64,000 nt of DNA. Origin: Buddleja alternifolia (taxonomy: Eukaryota; Streptophyta; Magnoliopsida; Lamiales; Scrophulariaceae). Below are positions 12,223-23,108 of this stretch, piece after piece. How positions within the stretch are numbered: position 1 is the first letter of the stretch; every line of letters starts with the position of its first letter. Made by a program: the position numbers and the translations under genes. The stretch lies in contig CM033397.1 in NCBI GenBank assembly GCA_019426215.1, forward strand, positions 28,088,480-28,152,479. Direction: 5' to 3'. Under the pieces are notes generated by a model. The model had not been told where the DNA came from, searched no databases, and saw nothing but the letters and a program-made list of their open reading frames with translations.

Positions 12223-12600
12223 CTAGTCGGCTCTAGTGATTTGGATCTGGACTTTGAAGACAGAGGACAAATGGGCATCGTCAAATGAAACAGCAAAGTT
12301 GGGGAAGAACGTAGCTACAACACTTCCTGAGTTAAGTGTTGTGACAACTGTACCAATTACAGCATGTTCATACTGTAGAAATCTGGAGTCAATGAGGGCA
12401 AATCTGGAGTCAATGAGGGCAATTCTGGCAGTGACAGGGAGACTTTTTCGTCCATGATAAAAAAGGACAAGGCGTACAATTCCAAGGTGAAAGTACAAAT
12501 ATCCTTCAGTTTTCCATCCAAAAATGAGTTCTGGAGAAATAGAGAGTAACATACTATTCACTAGTGGTAGCTGGTAGAGAATAGTGATCCATTTTTGTGG
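12223..12600 (-). pseudogene. Caulimovirid movement-protein domain (relic)
   Basis: An open stretch reads SPELIFGWKTEGYLYFHLG, VRLVLFYHGRK, LPVTARIALIDSRF, a duplicated ALIDSRF unit, and VVATFFPNFAVSFDD, ending in a FKVQIQI strand. This is the 30K-type movement-protein core found in plant pararetroviruses, which binds nucleic acid and widens plasmodesmata. The repeated IDSRF unit (12392-12421) comes from a short tandem DNA duplication. Downstream frame changes and stops show it is dead. Identification is by remembered family pattern. Confidence 0.65.
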
Positions 12601-12941
12601 TTACGACTGATTCTTTTGGTTTGGGATACTTGGAGGACAAGAGGGTACGGATCCCCCTTTTTCTGTAAATATTATAAGGGCTCATAACAAGGGAAATTAG
12701 TTTGTTCTATTATAGCTCCATAAGGTATTGTAGAATACTCTACAACTTTGTCAATTTTGTTGGATGAATGGCGTGGAAGGGAGAGGGAGGAGGCAACATG
12801 AAGATGTTGGCTCACAGAACTATTTGAAGGATTATCAGTGTTTGATATGGGTAAAACAGTGTTCCCTCTACTCATCGTCTCTTCTGTCAATCAGTTCTAC
12901 AAAACTAACAATTCTCCAAGGGCAACAAAAAAATCAGACCT

Positions 12942-12959
12942 GGCTCTGATACTATACCA
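12942..12959 (-). other. tRNA-Met-like primer site of the viral relic
   Basis: The minus strand reads TGGTATAGTATCAGAGCC, close to the TGGTATCAGAGCC site used by caulimovirids and many LTR elements, with what looks like a small internal duplication. It precedes the movement-protein region by about 340 bp. Confidence 0.5.
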
Positions 12960-12960
12960 C

Positions 12961-13680
12961 AGGTCGCTGAGAGGCCCACATAACACCATAATTTCAGGAC
13001 AAAACTCTTGAATCCAATTCTTAAGTTTCTGTAACAGCCTATAGAGGCACACCTTGCCTGGAGGCGCCTATGTAGAAACTATCAAATCTTTCATTATGAA
13101 GTTAGAGGGGATCGTAGCGTATTATCTTAACCAAATAATTCTTAGTCTTCTTTCATTCATAATGTATGTTTTGTGTACATCTATACGTGGAAAACATAAT
13201 GTAATACTAAATTGAAATAGAAAATTCATATTATTGTTCTGCAGCAACCTGAACAAGAAATAGTATAGTGCTATACCAAAATGAAATTTCAACTTTATCT
13301 CATGATATTGCAACAATAAGATCTTTCTTATCTAAATGCAGACATAATTTGAAACAATTTAATTCCATAGTTGATCTAATCTTTAAATCATTGAACATGT
13401 TCAATTGAGATGTAATTTGTAACAAGTTGTCCATAAGAGAAATTGACAACAAAAGATATTGTAGAGAGACAAAATATGGGTGGCGGAAAATTGTAATTGT
13501 GAGGCGTGGAAATGCTTACAGCTAGGAGGAACGACAATGAAACTCAAGACTGTTTTAAGGTGAACTCTTCAGTAATTGTCCTTAACAACCATCCAAATTT
13601 GGGAAACTTGGATTTCTTAGGCTGTTTTTGGGACTTACTTTGGGCCTTCACTTCATTTCAACCGAAATATCAGCCAACAC
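12961..13680. other. Unassigned region
   Basis: AT-rich sequence between the viral relic and the hairpin. No domain, splice structure or repeat was recognised; the first 100 bases may be viral leader sequence. Short open stretches on both strands look like chance. Confidence 0.4.
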
Positions 13681-13818
13681 TTCCTGTAACACGCAAAGAT
13701 GTGTGACAAATGTATACACGAGTGGTTAAAATATGGAGAAAGAAAAATCTAAAAAATTCTCTCCGCATCCTAACCACTTGTGTATACATTTGTCATACAT
13801 CTACACGTGTTACAGGAA
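13681..13818. repeat. Foldback hairpin element, 138 bp
   Basis: The left arm from TTCCTGTAACACG and the right arm ending CGTGTTACAGGAA are complementary over about 66 bases each, with only scattered mismatches (for example a shared ACAAATGTATACAC core) and almost no loop. This is a foldback MITE or a long-stem inverted repeat. No clear target duplication was seen. If transcribed it would form a stem long enough for Dicer-like processing. Confidence 0.75.
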
Positions 13819-14207
13819 CTGTTACACGGCTCGGCAAAGACTTTATTTGGTCAGATTTCAAAAGAGAATTTCCTTCGGATTGTTTGGCCAAAAAGCAAGC
13901 CTCATTTTCTATTGTAAGAATCCCCTTCGTCATACACCCCCATGAGGGCTACAAAGAATGGGACAAGGAGTGCGTTGTCTTTTCCCCGCCCGCCAGAAAT
14001 TCAAGTCAATTCGCTATATGTGTGTGTGTGTATTTCTATATACTCTATATATTTCCTCCTTTCATAAGCACTTATAAGAGACAAAAGATGTATTATTTGC
14101 GGTTTGCAATAATTTGGTAGTCGTATCTTCTCAGTAGTATACGACAATGGACAGATGGTTATGTTCATTTATTTTGTGTGAATAGAAACTGAAGACTTTA
14201 AAGACCA
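13819..14207. other. 3' flank of the QPT pseudogene
   Basis: No gene or element recognised. It holds a short TG run near 14021 and AT-rich sequence that may include the old 3' untranslated region of the gene on the minus strand. Confidence 0.4.
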
Positions 14208-14721
14208 TCATGCTCGTTTTGTACGCTTACCAACTTCAAGTGCAAGCCCCGTATCGATTTTCAAGGAAATACCAAGAGCTTTAACAGAATGAGTCAGAGC
14301 ACCACTGCAATTCAAAAGATCACCAAGTGATTAACTTAATCAAGGTGTTATGGAAAAGCAATTAGTTTAATTATAAAGAGCAATTTACACAGTTGATATA
14401 CTGTCATTTTATAATCTCCTAATTAAAAGAGGGAAAAGTATATCAAGGTCGGTACCTAGAAATGTAAGACACCCAAGATTGTCCAATCTTGTTCACGGTC
14501 TCAAGGGTGACATTTCCAGACGCCTGCCACAAAACAAACTATCATAATCAATGACACATAGAAAGAACAAAACAATACTTTCCTTGTAGAAGGAGCCTGT
14601 CATATCTTTCTAACTGGTCATGTACTACTCAAGTACACTTACATAATGTATATTGCTTAACTATATATTCCCACTCTTGAGTGGCTTCAACCCATCGAAC
14701 AACAACTAAGTAATTAAATGT

Positions 14722-15800
14722 AGGAATAATTACATGCACACCCCCTCACGTCTTGGATAATTACCACGAGCCCCTTGAGGTTTTGCAAATTACCAAGACA
14801 TTCCTGTCACATTCTGACAACTCAAAAATTTGTAATATGCTTTTATTGACAGGGGTGTGCGTGAAATTGTAGTATGTTTTTAGACCATCTCTAGCCCACA
14901 CCAAACTTGGGTTGGAGATGTTATGAATGGTGTGGATTGGCATTCCAACCCACGCCATATGTAGCACCAAATTGGATGCAAATCCTCTATTTTTTTTTCT
15001 TTGCATTTTAATTTTTTTTTTTTTTCTTTTGTAATGTAGTCCTTAAAACTTTATAAATTTACAATTATGTCGTATGAATGTGATTTTTTATTCAATTATA
15101 TATGATTTCACTTTAAAATTTAACTATAAATAAAAAACATATTAGAACTTGTACAAAATGCATATTTCATAAATTAAAAAATTGAAATATTTATATAAAC
15201 ATAGATTAATCGTATTGTAGTATTATTAGTTATTCAATGTAATTTTGCTTGCATGTCTTCTTTTATATCAAATAGTAAACTTGGTCTTTAAGTATTGTGT
15301 AAATTTATAATTAAGTATTTATTATTAAATATTATTAATTAGCAAACTATGTTTTATTTATTTTGACTATTACTAAATAACGTAAATGGTTGTTTAATTA
15401 AATTTATGAAATACCAAAATAAATTTAAATAATTTTTAATTATTTATTAATATTAAATAATAAAATGTATTTTAATAGGGAATTTTATTATTTAATAACA
15501 AAAGAAATTGGATGAATATGTAAAAAAGCTTAAAGTTTGGGTATTATTGGTGAAATTGAGACAATAGTATAAAATAAGATGTAAAAAAGATTACTTTAGA
15601 AAATATTCTTTTTGGTGTTAAAAATAGAGTAATGTGTTGGAGTGAGTTTACTGTATATCACTAAAATAGTGCAAAAGTTGCACCATTTTAGTATTTATGG
15701 TTGGAGATACTCTTAGTAATAGGGGAAATTACTGTAATTTCTCAAATTGGGTGCTTTTTGTAATTAGAGTGTCACACAGTGAGTGCCTATGTAATTTAAC
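14722..15800. mobile_element. MULE-like MITE in QPT intron 8 position
   Basis: Lies in the intron between the 177 bp and 68 bp QPT exons. The ends carry similar inverted sequence around an AATTACAT core and a second TAATTAC block, imperfect over about 80 bp. Flanks ATTAAATGT (14713-14721) and ATTAAATTT (15801-15809) match at 8 of 9 bases, the size expected for Mutator-like elements. No coding capacity. It is itself interrupted by another MITE at 14883-15712. Confidence 0.55.
14883..15712. mobile_element. Tourist-like MITE nested in the MULE MITE
   Basis: Begins GACCATCTCTAGCC and ends with GGTTGGAGATACTC, which is roughly complementary, flanked by TTA at 14880-14882 and 15713-15715. The ends resemble the GAG(C/T)ATCTCCAACC termini of Tourist/PIF-related MITEs. 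The interior is extremely AT-rich with no ORF. Confidence 0.5.
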
Positions 15801-17964
15801 ATTAAATTTATTATACTACACAAGAAAGGTTCACGGAACTTGTACATGATTGGGTTGTCTCAATATATCAAATACAATTACAACTAACCTCAGTCTCAAA
15901 CCTCCCGTCAATCAAATTAACAGCCTCTTTAAGCATGGATATATCAACATCCCCGTTAGACAAAGGGACGACCATATTGTCCAACATTATCCTAGTTAAG
16001 GATGTCTTTGTTGTGGATGGATAGTTCAGTACTTGATTTACTTCCTCAAGAGTCCTAGTTTCGACCTGAGCATAAGGGAAGAGAAGTCTTCAATCACCAA
16101 TACGTCACCATTCAAAACCAATATAAAGGAACATTTACGAACCATTTAAGTAGAAAAAAGAAACTCACTTTCATAATTCAAGAATAAAATATGTAGAAAA
16201 CTTAATGCATTACCTCAACACCCATCTGCGGATTATTTTGCTCTAAATAGAGGTCCACAGATTTCAGGGCATTTGTGATACCTCCAGCTATTGATATATG
16301 ATTGTCTTTTATCATAACCATATCAAACAAACCCATTCTGTGATTTTGACCCCCGCCTATCAACACCTGCAAAATAATTGAGTAAAAGGTCAACTTAAAG
16401 AAAAAAAATAGCAAAATAGTAACATTCAAATCGAAGCAAGAGTGGAGATAGTGATCTACACCGCTCATTTATCCACCAATCGTAAGCCTGGAGCTGTTTT
16501 CCTAGTCTCTAGAATGTATGCAGGGTTCGCAGCATCCGCCATGGCCTACAAGAATTTTGATTATCACAAACCCGTCACACATAAAATCAAGTTTCATATG
16601 AAAAGCCATCTTTTCAGATACAACATTTATAAAAAAATCATCCGAGTGTTTCACAAATTTATGCACATAGGGAAAGACTCATGTCAATGAACACACCTTC
16701 GTTAGAGTTGCTATTCCACTCATCCTCTGCATAAAGTTAAGAACAACCCTTTCAGCCACAACACTGTTGTGGGCTCTTCCTGTATATTTTCATTTTGTAA
16801 TATCACAGAACAAGTCAATCTCAAAGTTCCCAGATAAAGTTTGTTTTGCAGAAAATTGCTTCACATTTACCATGTACTTTGCCAAATTGTAGGCCTTTGT
16901 GTACATTATCACCATCTTTTATGTACCACTCGACCTGATGAGTACACAAATTAACTATTAAAACTGCTATTGCGTATCTTCACGATTGTGAGATAAATGC
17001 TTAAAAGAATGGATTGGTAGATTCACTGAAGAGATCCAAGTGATTGGTTACCTTAAGTGAGGATCAACCTCATTAAATATCATTTCTGCTAGTGCAATAC
17101 TGGCCACAATCCCATCCTCCTTTGCCAAAAAATAGGCTTCCACTTCCGTTTCAACAGGAGTTGTTGCTTTACAAGTCACATCCCCTATTTAATCATAAAA
17201 CATGTAAAACTTGACTAAACATATTCATAATGCTCTTGCACATTTTCAATGTTCAACTATACAATGTAGCTAATTTCAAAACCAGAAAACACCTATCATT
17301 CGAAAATGTCTCTACTGGTACATCAATGAAAATGTCTCCAATTTTATTTCCAACTATTTGTCCAGGCCCACCCAAAAATATCTTGGATAATAACCACTCA
17401 TCGTTTTCCATGACTAGTTACAGTAACAAGATAATTATGTCTTAAGATTTTGATTTTGCTATATGTTAAATACAAAGTATTAGCAGATAGTTCATTTTCC
17501 AATTGTGTACTGTTCTTCTGCATACATATTGGTTCACTCCCAAGTATGTCTATACCCCATTACCGTGCACTAGACATTCTAAAGACAATCTCAGGAGTAT
17601 GTTTGAGCAATACTGAGCATTTCAAATCAGTTAATCCTCAATATTATACCACAAAAAATACATTCATTTTATATTAAGTGTCATAAAATTGTAAAACGTG
17701 AACTTCACCTCGATCACCAGCGTCCTCGGAGAGTGCTAGCTTTATAACAGCCTTCAGGTCATAAGTGGGGTGCGCCGGAGGCTTCACCACTAGGGACCCA
17801 GTTGGAATTCCAATGTTTCTGGTGGCTGTTGCTGACATCTTCACTATCAAACTGCAAATCCTCCCAACATAAAAACCAAAAATTGGAAAAAAGAAATCAG
17901 AAGAGAAAAAGTTTAATATGGGCTTGAAAGATAACAGTGGAGAGAGGGAAAGCCCCCTCGACAT

Positions 17965-18958
17965 TCCTTGGTTTTTGGGAAAGCACCACTTCCGTCAGCC
18001 TTTAGTAAAGAAATCGTCTTTGCAGGTATTATTTTCCAATTTCGGGCTCCTTCTGGACTTCGATTACCATATATATCGATTGGGCAGAGGTAAATTAGTA
18101 TTGGTTCATGCTTTTGGCTTCAATTTTTATACTAATATCGAATTAAGGTAAACCACGAATGTATTCGTTGAAAATGGATGCCCACTCCACCTATCGTTCC
18201 ATGACAAAAAAAATCAAATGGGTTCAGTTACTTAAACATTGGAAACAATAGACTAACCAAAAATCTAAGAAAATTAACGATTTTAACAGATGATATAATT
18301 ATCACTATATTGACTTTTTAGGGAATTACATAAACTGAAATCGAGTGTTTTTTACTTCAAAATAACTCAATTAAACTGAAGAATCAACATTAACTGAAAT
18401 CAACTCGGGTCAGTAAACTAAAGTTGTTTCATATAACTAAAATGTGTTGTAACTGTTAAATTCATATAACCAAAATGATCCACCCATAAACTGTTTAAGA
18501 AGAATCCACCACAGATATATGTCAAAGAGCCAAAGTAACAACTCCTCAGTATTAGGATAATTGTTCATCATTATAGGAATATAACCATATAGATATTCTT
18601 TTATTAGTTTCTATAAATTAGAAAAACGATTATCTTCCTTACAAATTCTAACCAAAATGACTCGGGGGTATCAGTTGCCTGCATTCACCGTACTAAAGCG
18701 ACGACCGGCGAAATTCAGGTAAATCAGTACCGGAAAAACCATAAACTCGCTACGCTTTATAAAAATGAGTTCCAAAAAAAAAAAAAAGGAGCAAAAGCTG
18801 ACCTTAATCGGAAATGTAACGGCGACGTACTGAGGTGGCCACCGCCTGCGGGAAATAGAGTGAAATTGGTAATCAATACCAATGTTAGGGTTTTGGATAA
18901 CAATAAAATACCAATAATTGCATATTTAGCAAATATTGAAGAAGAAGAAGATGATGTT
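17965..18958. other. 5' flank of QPT
   Basis: Would hold the QPT promoter; no clear TATA or known element could be assigned. Between 18340 and 18480 the word AACTGAAATC or a close variant recurs. A short ATG-started open stretch ending in a splice-donor-like AGGTAAAT lies at 18657-18722 on the plus strand but is too small to call. The last 60 bases (GAAGAAGAAG) adjoin the MITE. Confidence 0.4.
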
Positions 18959-19320
18959 AGGATAATTGCAAAAAATCCGTGGTAACGCCAAATTGCAAAA
19001 ATAACGCCTATAGGATAAATATCATTCAAAAGTATGCAAAAAATCATTTTGGAAAAAAAAAAAACGAGCTTATTTTTCATGTTTTTCACCTTTAATTATA
19101 TTTTTTGTCATTTATACTCTTTCTAAATAAAATAAAAGATAAAATATAAAAGGTAAAATAATATTGTTTCACTCAAAAAACACATTTTTTTTATCTTTTT
19201 AACAAAAAGTGACTTTTCGCAGATTTTTGAATAACGCATGATAGTGTTTAGCTTATTTCGTTAACATAAGTGTTTTTTTGCAATTTCGCATTAATATAGG
19301 AGAATTTTTTGCAATTATCC
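18959..19320. mobile_element. MITE abutting the chromovirus LTR
   Basis: Begins AGGATAATTGCAAAAAAT and ends ATTTTTTGCAATTATCC, an inverted repeat of about 17 bp. Flanks ATGATGTT (18951-18958) and AAGATGTT (19322-19329) match at 7 of 8 bases, so it probably inserted at the very edge of the LTR, obscuring the chromovirus target duplication. About 360 bp, no ORF, several T and A runs. Confidence 0.55.
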
Positions 19321-19325
19321 CAAGA

Positions 19326-19749
19326 TGTTTTGATCAAAATGGCAAAAGGGGTTGAATTGAAGGAATTAGCTAAGAGAAGAATCGGGCTTGGAGGGGGATA
19401 AAACGTGTATTCAATTACAAAGTTGTCGAGGGATTTAGCAGACGACGGCATTTCATTTAAATTAACGGGGCCACCAAGCAACCAATCCGGGGATGACAGC
19501 TGGACGATTAGTTAGAATCAGTTAGTTATTTATAGGATCAGTTAGTTGTTTTTAGAATCACTTAGTTTGAATGTTAGCTGAAGTTGTTAGTGTATGTTAG
19601 CTTATTAAATACGCTCAATGAAGCTATAAATAGCAATTGTATTGGATTGAATATTCATTCTGAAAATAATATCAAGTTTACTCCCGATGCTCTCTCTCTC
19701 AATTTATAATTTTGTATTTCGCATTTATGATTCTTATTGAATCATAATG
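19326..19749 (+). repeat. 5' LTR of the chromovirus
   Basis: Aligns with 52126-52520 over its whole length, sharing GAGGGGGATAAAACGTG, the CTATAAATAG TATA-like box near 19624, a CT run and the GATTCTT.TTGAATCATAA end. The left copy carries about 38 extra bases of repeated GTTAGAATCA-type sequence. The following GGTGGCACC may be a decayed tRNA-Met primer site. Confidence 0.75.
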
Positions 19750-19810
19750 GTGGCACCAAAGCATTTGATTCATAATCCCGCACTAAAATCAATCTATTGA
19801 TCCGCCATTA

Positions 19811-20818
19811 ATGACCAAAACTCGAGCTAAAGTTGAAATGGGGAACACGCGTGATTGGAGGTTGTCGAACAACACATAATGGAACTCACACTGGACCTAA
19901 AGAGATACGCGATGCGCAAATCGAAAGCAGGAAGCAAATGGAGTTAATCGCGATGAAACTTGAAGAACTTTGCAGAAATTCCAATAACCAGAGGGAAAAT
20001 GAACCAACAATGGATCCTCAACACTCGCAACACACAACACCTAGAAGCGCAAATCAAAATCAATCGGGCAAAGCTAATGAAGCACAAGGTAATACAAATG
20101 TGAAGTTACCTCGTTTGGACTTTCCAAAATTTGATGGTGAGAATCAAAAAACAAATAATGTCAGAAATTCTTTATGATTCATCCTATGAATGATTATGTG
20201 CAAATTGTAACCGCGGCTATGCACATGGATGGGGGTGCTGATAGATGGTATCTAGAATACATTGAAGGAAGGAAAACTTTGGGATGGCAAAAATTTACCG
20301 AACTAGTGATTGATCGCTCTGTAGTAGGGAGAAATGAGGATATTGTGAGGCAATTTAACAAACTTATTCAAACTAGCAGTGTTCGTGAATATGTTGATAA
20401 GTTTGAAGAATTGAAAGGATTCATGGAAAGCATGCACAGACACTTGAATGAAAAATATTATCAAGAGTTTTATTAGTGGACTTAAAGAAGAAGTGGCACA
20501 TATAGTAGAGATGTTCACTCCACTATCATTAGCTCACACTATTTATTTACCAAAGAAACAAGAAACACTGTTAGAAGCATTGAACAAAGGACCTAAAGGA
20601 TATGGGAAAGGAATGAATCAGTGTGGAGACAAGAAACAATTCCCATGAGGAACAAGAAACTTGTGACCAACACAGAAGATAGATATCCTCCTGTTAAGAA
20701 ATTAAACAGTGCTAAAATGGAGGAAAGAATGAAGAAAGGCTTATGTTTCAATTGTGATGAAAAATATCATATAGGACACAAATGTAAGAGATTATTTGTG
20801 GTCAGGACACAAATGTAA
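19811..20818 (+). pseudogene. Chromovirus gag with CCHC knuckle
   Basis: From ATGACCAAAAC at 19811 the protein shifts frame early, then shows VKLPRLDFPKFDGEN, DGGADRWYLEYIEGRK, FTELVIDR and REYVDKFEELK, the chromovirus capsid pattern, followed by RMKKGLCFNCDEKYHIGHKC (CX2CX4HX4C) at about 20735-20795. At least four stops or shifts (near 19880, 20177, 20475, 20645) break it. After the knuckle a 23-base segment ACACAAATGTAAGAGATTAT is directly duplicated (20778-20828). Confidence 0.8.
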
Positions 20819-20984
20819 GAGATTATTTGTGGTCATGGGTAAAGAATGAGTGTAGTGATCATGAGCAGGAAATTGAGTTTTGCACAAGAGAGTTGAGTGA
20901 GGAGGTTCACACATCTCTCAATGCACTTGTTGGCCAAATCACTCATGACACTATCTAGTTATTAGAGAGAGTGGGATTACACAA

Positions 20985-21446
20985 ACTGTCTATATTAATA
21001 GACACAGGTAGCAGATATACTTTTATTGACCCTATGCCACTGCAAAGAGGCTCAATTGTGATGTGGAATACACTAATCCACTCATGGTAACTATAGCTGA
21101 TGGATGGAGAATAGAGTGTCGTTCCAGATGCCCACAATTCAAATGGAGCATGGGAGATCAGCAGTTCCAAACAACTGTGAGAGTCCTACAATTAGGGGAC
21201 TGTGATATGGTGATAGGGGTGGATTTCTTAAAGAAATTGGGGCCTATTACTTTTGATTTTAAAGTACAGAAAGTATCCTTCTCTAAGAATGAGAGACAAA
21301 TCATACTTCAAGGACTGCAACTTAAAGCTTCCACTAAGATGATGGCTAGGAAACAATTAGGAAAGATGATGAAGAAAGGAAGTCAAATTGTGTGGAGCTA
21401 CTTATTCATGATGCCTACGGTTGATCAAGAGAGTGAGAATACTTAG
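20985..21446 (+). pseudogene. Chromovirus aspartic protease
   Basis: LSILIDTGSRYTFIDP (about 20979-21030) is the retropepsin active site (DTGS) and GDCDMVIGVDFLKKLGPITFDF (about 21198-21265) the second signature (LG-D-FL). Between them MVTIADGWR and CPQFKWSMGDQQF fit the clade. A frame change near 21060 separates the halves. It would process Gag-Pol. Confidence 0.75.
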
Positions 21447-21463
21447 AGGCTCACCAACCTCTA

Positions 21464-22682
21464 TTGCAAGAGTACCAAGCAGTCTTTGAGGAGCCCAAGG
21501 AGTTACCATCTCACAGAAAGCATGATCACAAGATTCCCTTTAATGCTAGCATGGAGCCCTTCAAACAAGCACCATACAGTTATCCTTACTTAGACAGAAA
21601 GGAAATAGAAAAACTAGTAAAAGAAATGTTGAACAGTGGGATTATTCAAACAAGTAATAGTCCATTTTCATCACCAAGATTACTTGTGAAAAAGAAAGAT
21701 GGAACATAGAGGTTCTGTGTGAATTTTAGAAAACTTAATGATATAAATGTGAAGGATAGCTTTTCTATACCACTTATTGATGATTTGTTAGATCATTTGG
21801 GTGGTGCTAAAGTATTTTCTAAGATAAATCTGAGGGTTGGATACCATCAGATAAGAGTTTCACCTGAAGACATACACAAAATAGCTTTTGTCACTGTCAC
21901 TGGACTCTATGAATTTAAAGTGATGCACTTTGGGCTCACTAATGCTCCAGCTTCATATCAGTCTCTCATGAATGAAGTTTTTCAGGAACAACTAAGGGAA
22001 TATGTACTTGTTTTCTTCGATGATATATTGATTTACAATCCAGATATAGAAACTCATAAAGTACATTTGAAGACCGTTTTTGACAAACTAGTAGCTAACC
22101 AGCTTTTTGTCAAGAAATCTAAGTGTGATTTTAGCAAACAATCCATAGAATATCTGGGCCTTATCATCACTAATGAAGGAGTGGGAGCTGACCTTAATAA
22201 GGTCAAAGGCATGAAAGATTGGCCCCATACCTAACACTGTTAAGGCCTTGAGGGGGTTTCTAGGCTTAACTGGGTACTATCGCAAGTTTATCAGACATTA
22301 TAGCCCTATAACCAAACCTTTAACTGATCTGGCTAAGAAAGGACAGTTTAAATTGATTAATGAAGCTGAGTCGGCATTTGGGAAACTTAAAGAGGCTATG
22401 ATCACTGCTCCAGTCCTTAAATTGCCAGATTTCTCTAAGAGCTTTATCGTGGAGACTGATGCATGTTATGCAGGATTAGTTGTTTTGAGCCAAGATAAAC
22501 ATCCTGTTGCTTATCTTAGTAAAGCTTTAGGACCTAAAAGCCTAGGATTGTCAGTATATGAGAAAGAGTTCTTAGCTATACTACTGGCAATGACAAAATG
22601 GAGGTCTTATCTACTTCATGGACAATTTATTATATGGACTGATCAGTGCAGCTTAAAATACTTATCCACACCATTGCAATAG
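21464..22682 (+). pseudogene. Chromovirus reverse transcriptase and RNase H
   Basis: RT signatures in order: KEIEKLVKEMLNSGIIQ, SPFSSPRLLVKKKDGT, FCVNFRKLNDI, FSKINLRVGYHQIRV, FGLTNAPASYQSLM, FFDDILIY (catalytic YxDD variant FFDD) and EYLGLIIT. The thumb and RNase H region begins RGFLGLTGYYRKFI and contains FIVETDACYAG, LSQDKHPVAYLSKAL and SVYEKEFLAIL. Trp in DGTWRF is TAG at 21707-21709, and one extra C near 22225 shifts the frame. Catalytic acids are otherwise kept. Confidence 0.9.
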
Positions 22683-23108
22683 AAGTACAAGACTGAAATT
22701 CTGGGCTTTGAGTACAAAAGGGTTTGTGACAATAAAGTTGGAGATGCCTTATCCAGAAGAGACCATGAAGGGAGTTGTGTTGTTATTATTGTTATTCAAC
22801 CAATATGGATTGCTGAACTGACAGATAGTTATACTAATGATCCATTAGCTAAAGAAGTCATTGCCTCTGCCACACTGGGTCCCTTTAACATGTCTGAATA
22901 TTAATTTTAGAATAGTGTTATAAGGTCCGAAGAGAGGATATATGTTGGATCTTCTACTGAGTTGAGAATGAAAGTAGTCAACATGTTTCATGAATCCAGT
23001 TTTGGGGGCCACAATAGGTTGCAAGGGACATATATTAGATTACAATCTAGTTTTCTATGGTCTAGACTAAAGACTTTTATTCACCAGGTGGTTTCACAGT
23101 GCCATATC
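22683..23108 (+). pseudogene. Chromovirus integrase, N-terminal part
   Basis: Contains the zinc-binding module FHESSFGGHNRLQGTY followed by FLWSRLKTFIHQVVSQCH (HHCC). The frame stops at the insertion point 23108; after removal of the insertion it would read through in the same frame to the segment at 50853. One stop at about 22905 precedes it. Confidence 0.8.

Larger units (their letters stand above)
11907..12960 (-). mobile_element. Endogenous pararetrovirus (Caulimoviridae) fragment
   Basis: On the minus strand, a tRNA-Met-like primer site (12942-12959) is followed by an N-terminal polyprotein stretch (12890-12672), a movement-protein domain (about 12600-12223) and a further stretch (12200-11910) with WITNYEILYQAHE and ATDFQIK phrases. 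The order matches the 5' end of caulimovirid genomes of the Petuvirus/Florendovirus kind. Several stops and frame changes are present; no protease, reverse transcriptase or RNase H is in the window, so this is a truncated relic joined to the LTR at about 11906. Confidence 0.7.
14208..17964 (-). pseudogene. QPT: Quinolinate phosphoribosyltransferase (nicotinate-nucleotide pyrophosphorylase), nine exons, disrupted
   Basis: The enzyme converts quinolinate and PRPP to nicotinate mononucleotide, CO2 and pyrophosphate in plastids (de novo NAD route). Exons on the minus strand: 17709-17964, 17052-17184, 16871-16934, 16697-16779, 16462-16545, 16214-16366, 15889-16065, 14456-14523, 14208-14304; all have GT/AG borders. 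The upstream Met at 17964 gives a Ser/Phe-rich plastid-transit-like leader before [10 protein letters not shown]; a second Met is at 17838. Family landmarks: [42 protein letters not shown] (active-site Arg/Lys), [46 protein letters not shown] and the KRTKRA end. Two defects: exon 2 ends one base short (TTAAG for TTAAAG), shifting the frame at HLK/VEWY, and Trp after LVDK is TGA at 16465-16467. Everything else is well conserved, so loss is recent, or one or both calls are sequence errors. Confidence 0.9.

Noticed and set aside
13506..14120. Plus-strand ORFs across the hairpin
   Set aside because: They run through the foldback element and show no protein family; the openness is accidental.
18657..18722. 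Possible first exon (ATG, about 22 codons, splice-donor-like AGGTAAAT)
   Set aside because: Too short, no recognisable protein and no second exon before the MITE and LTR.
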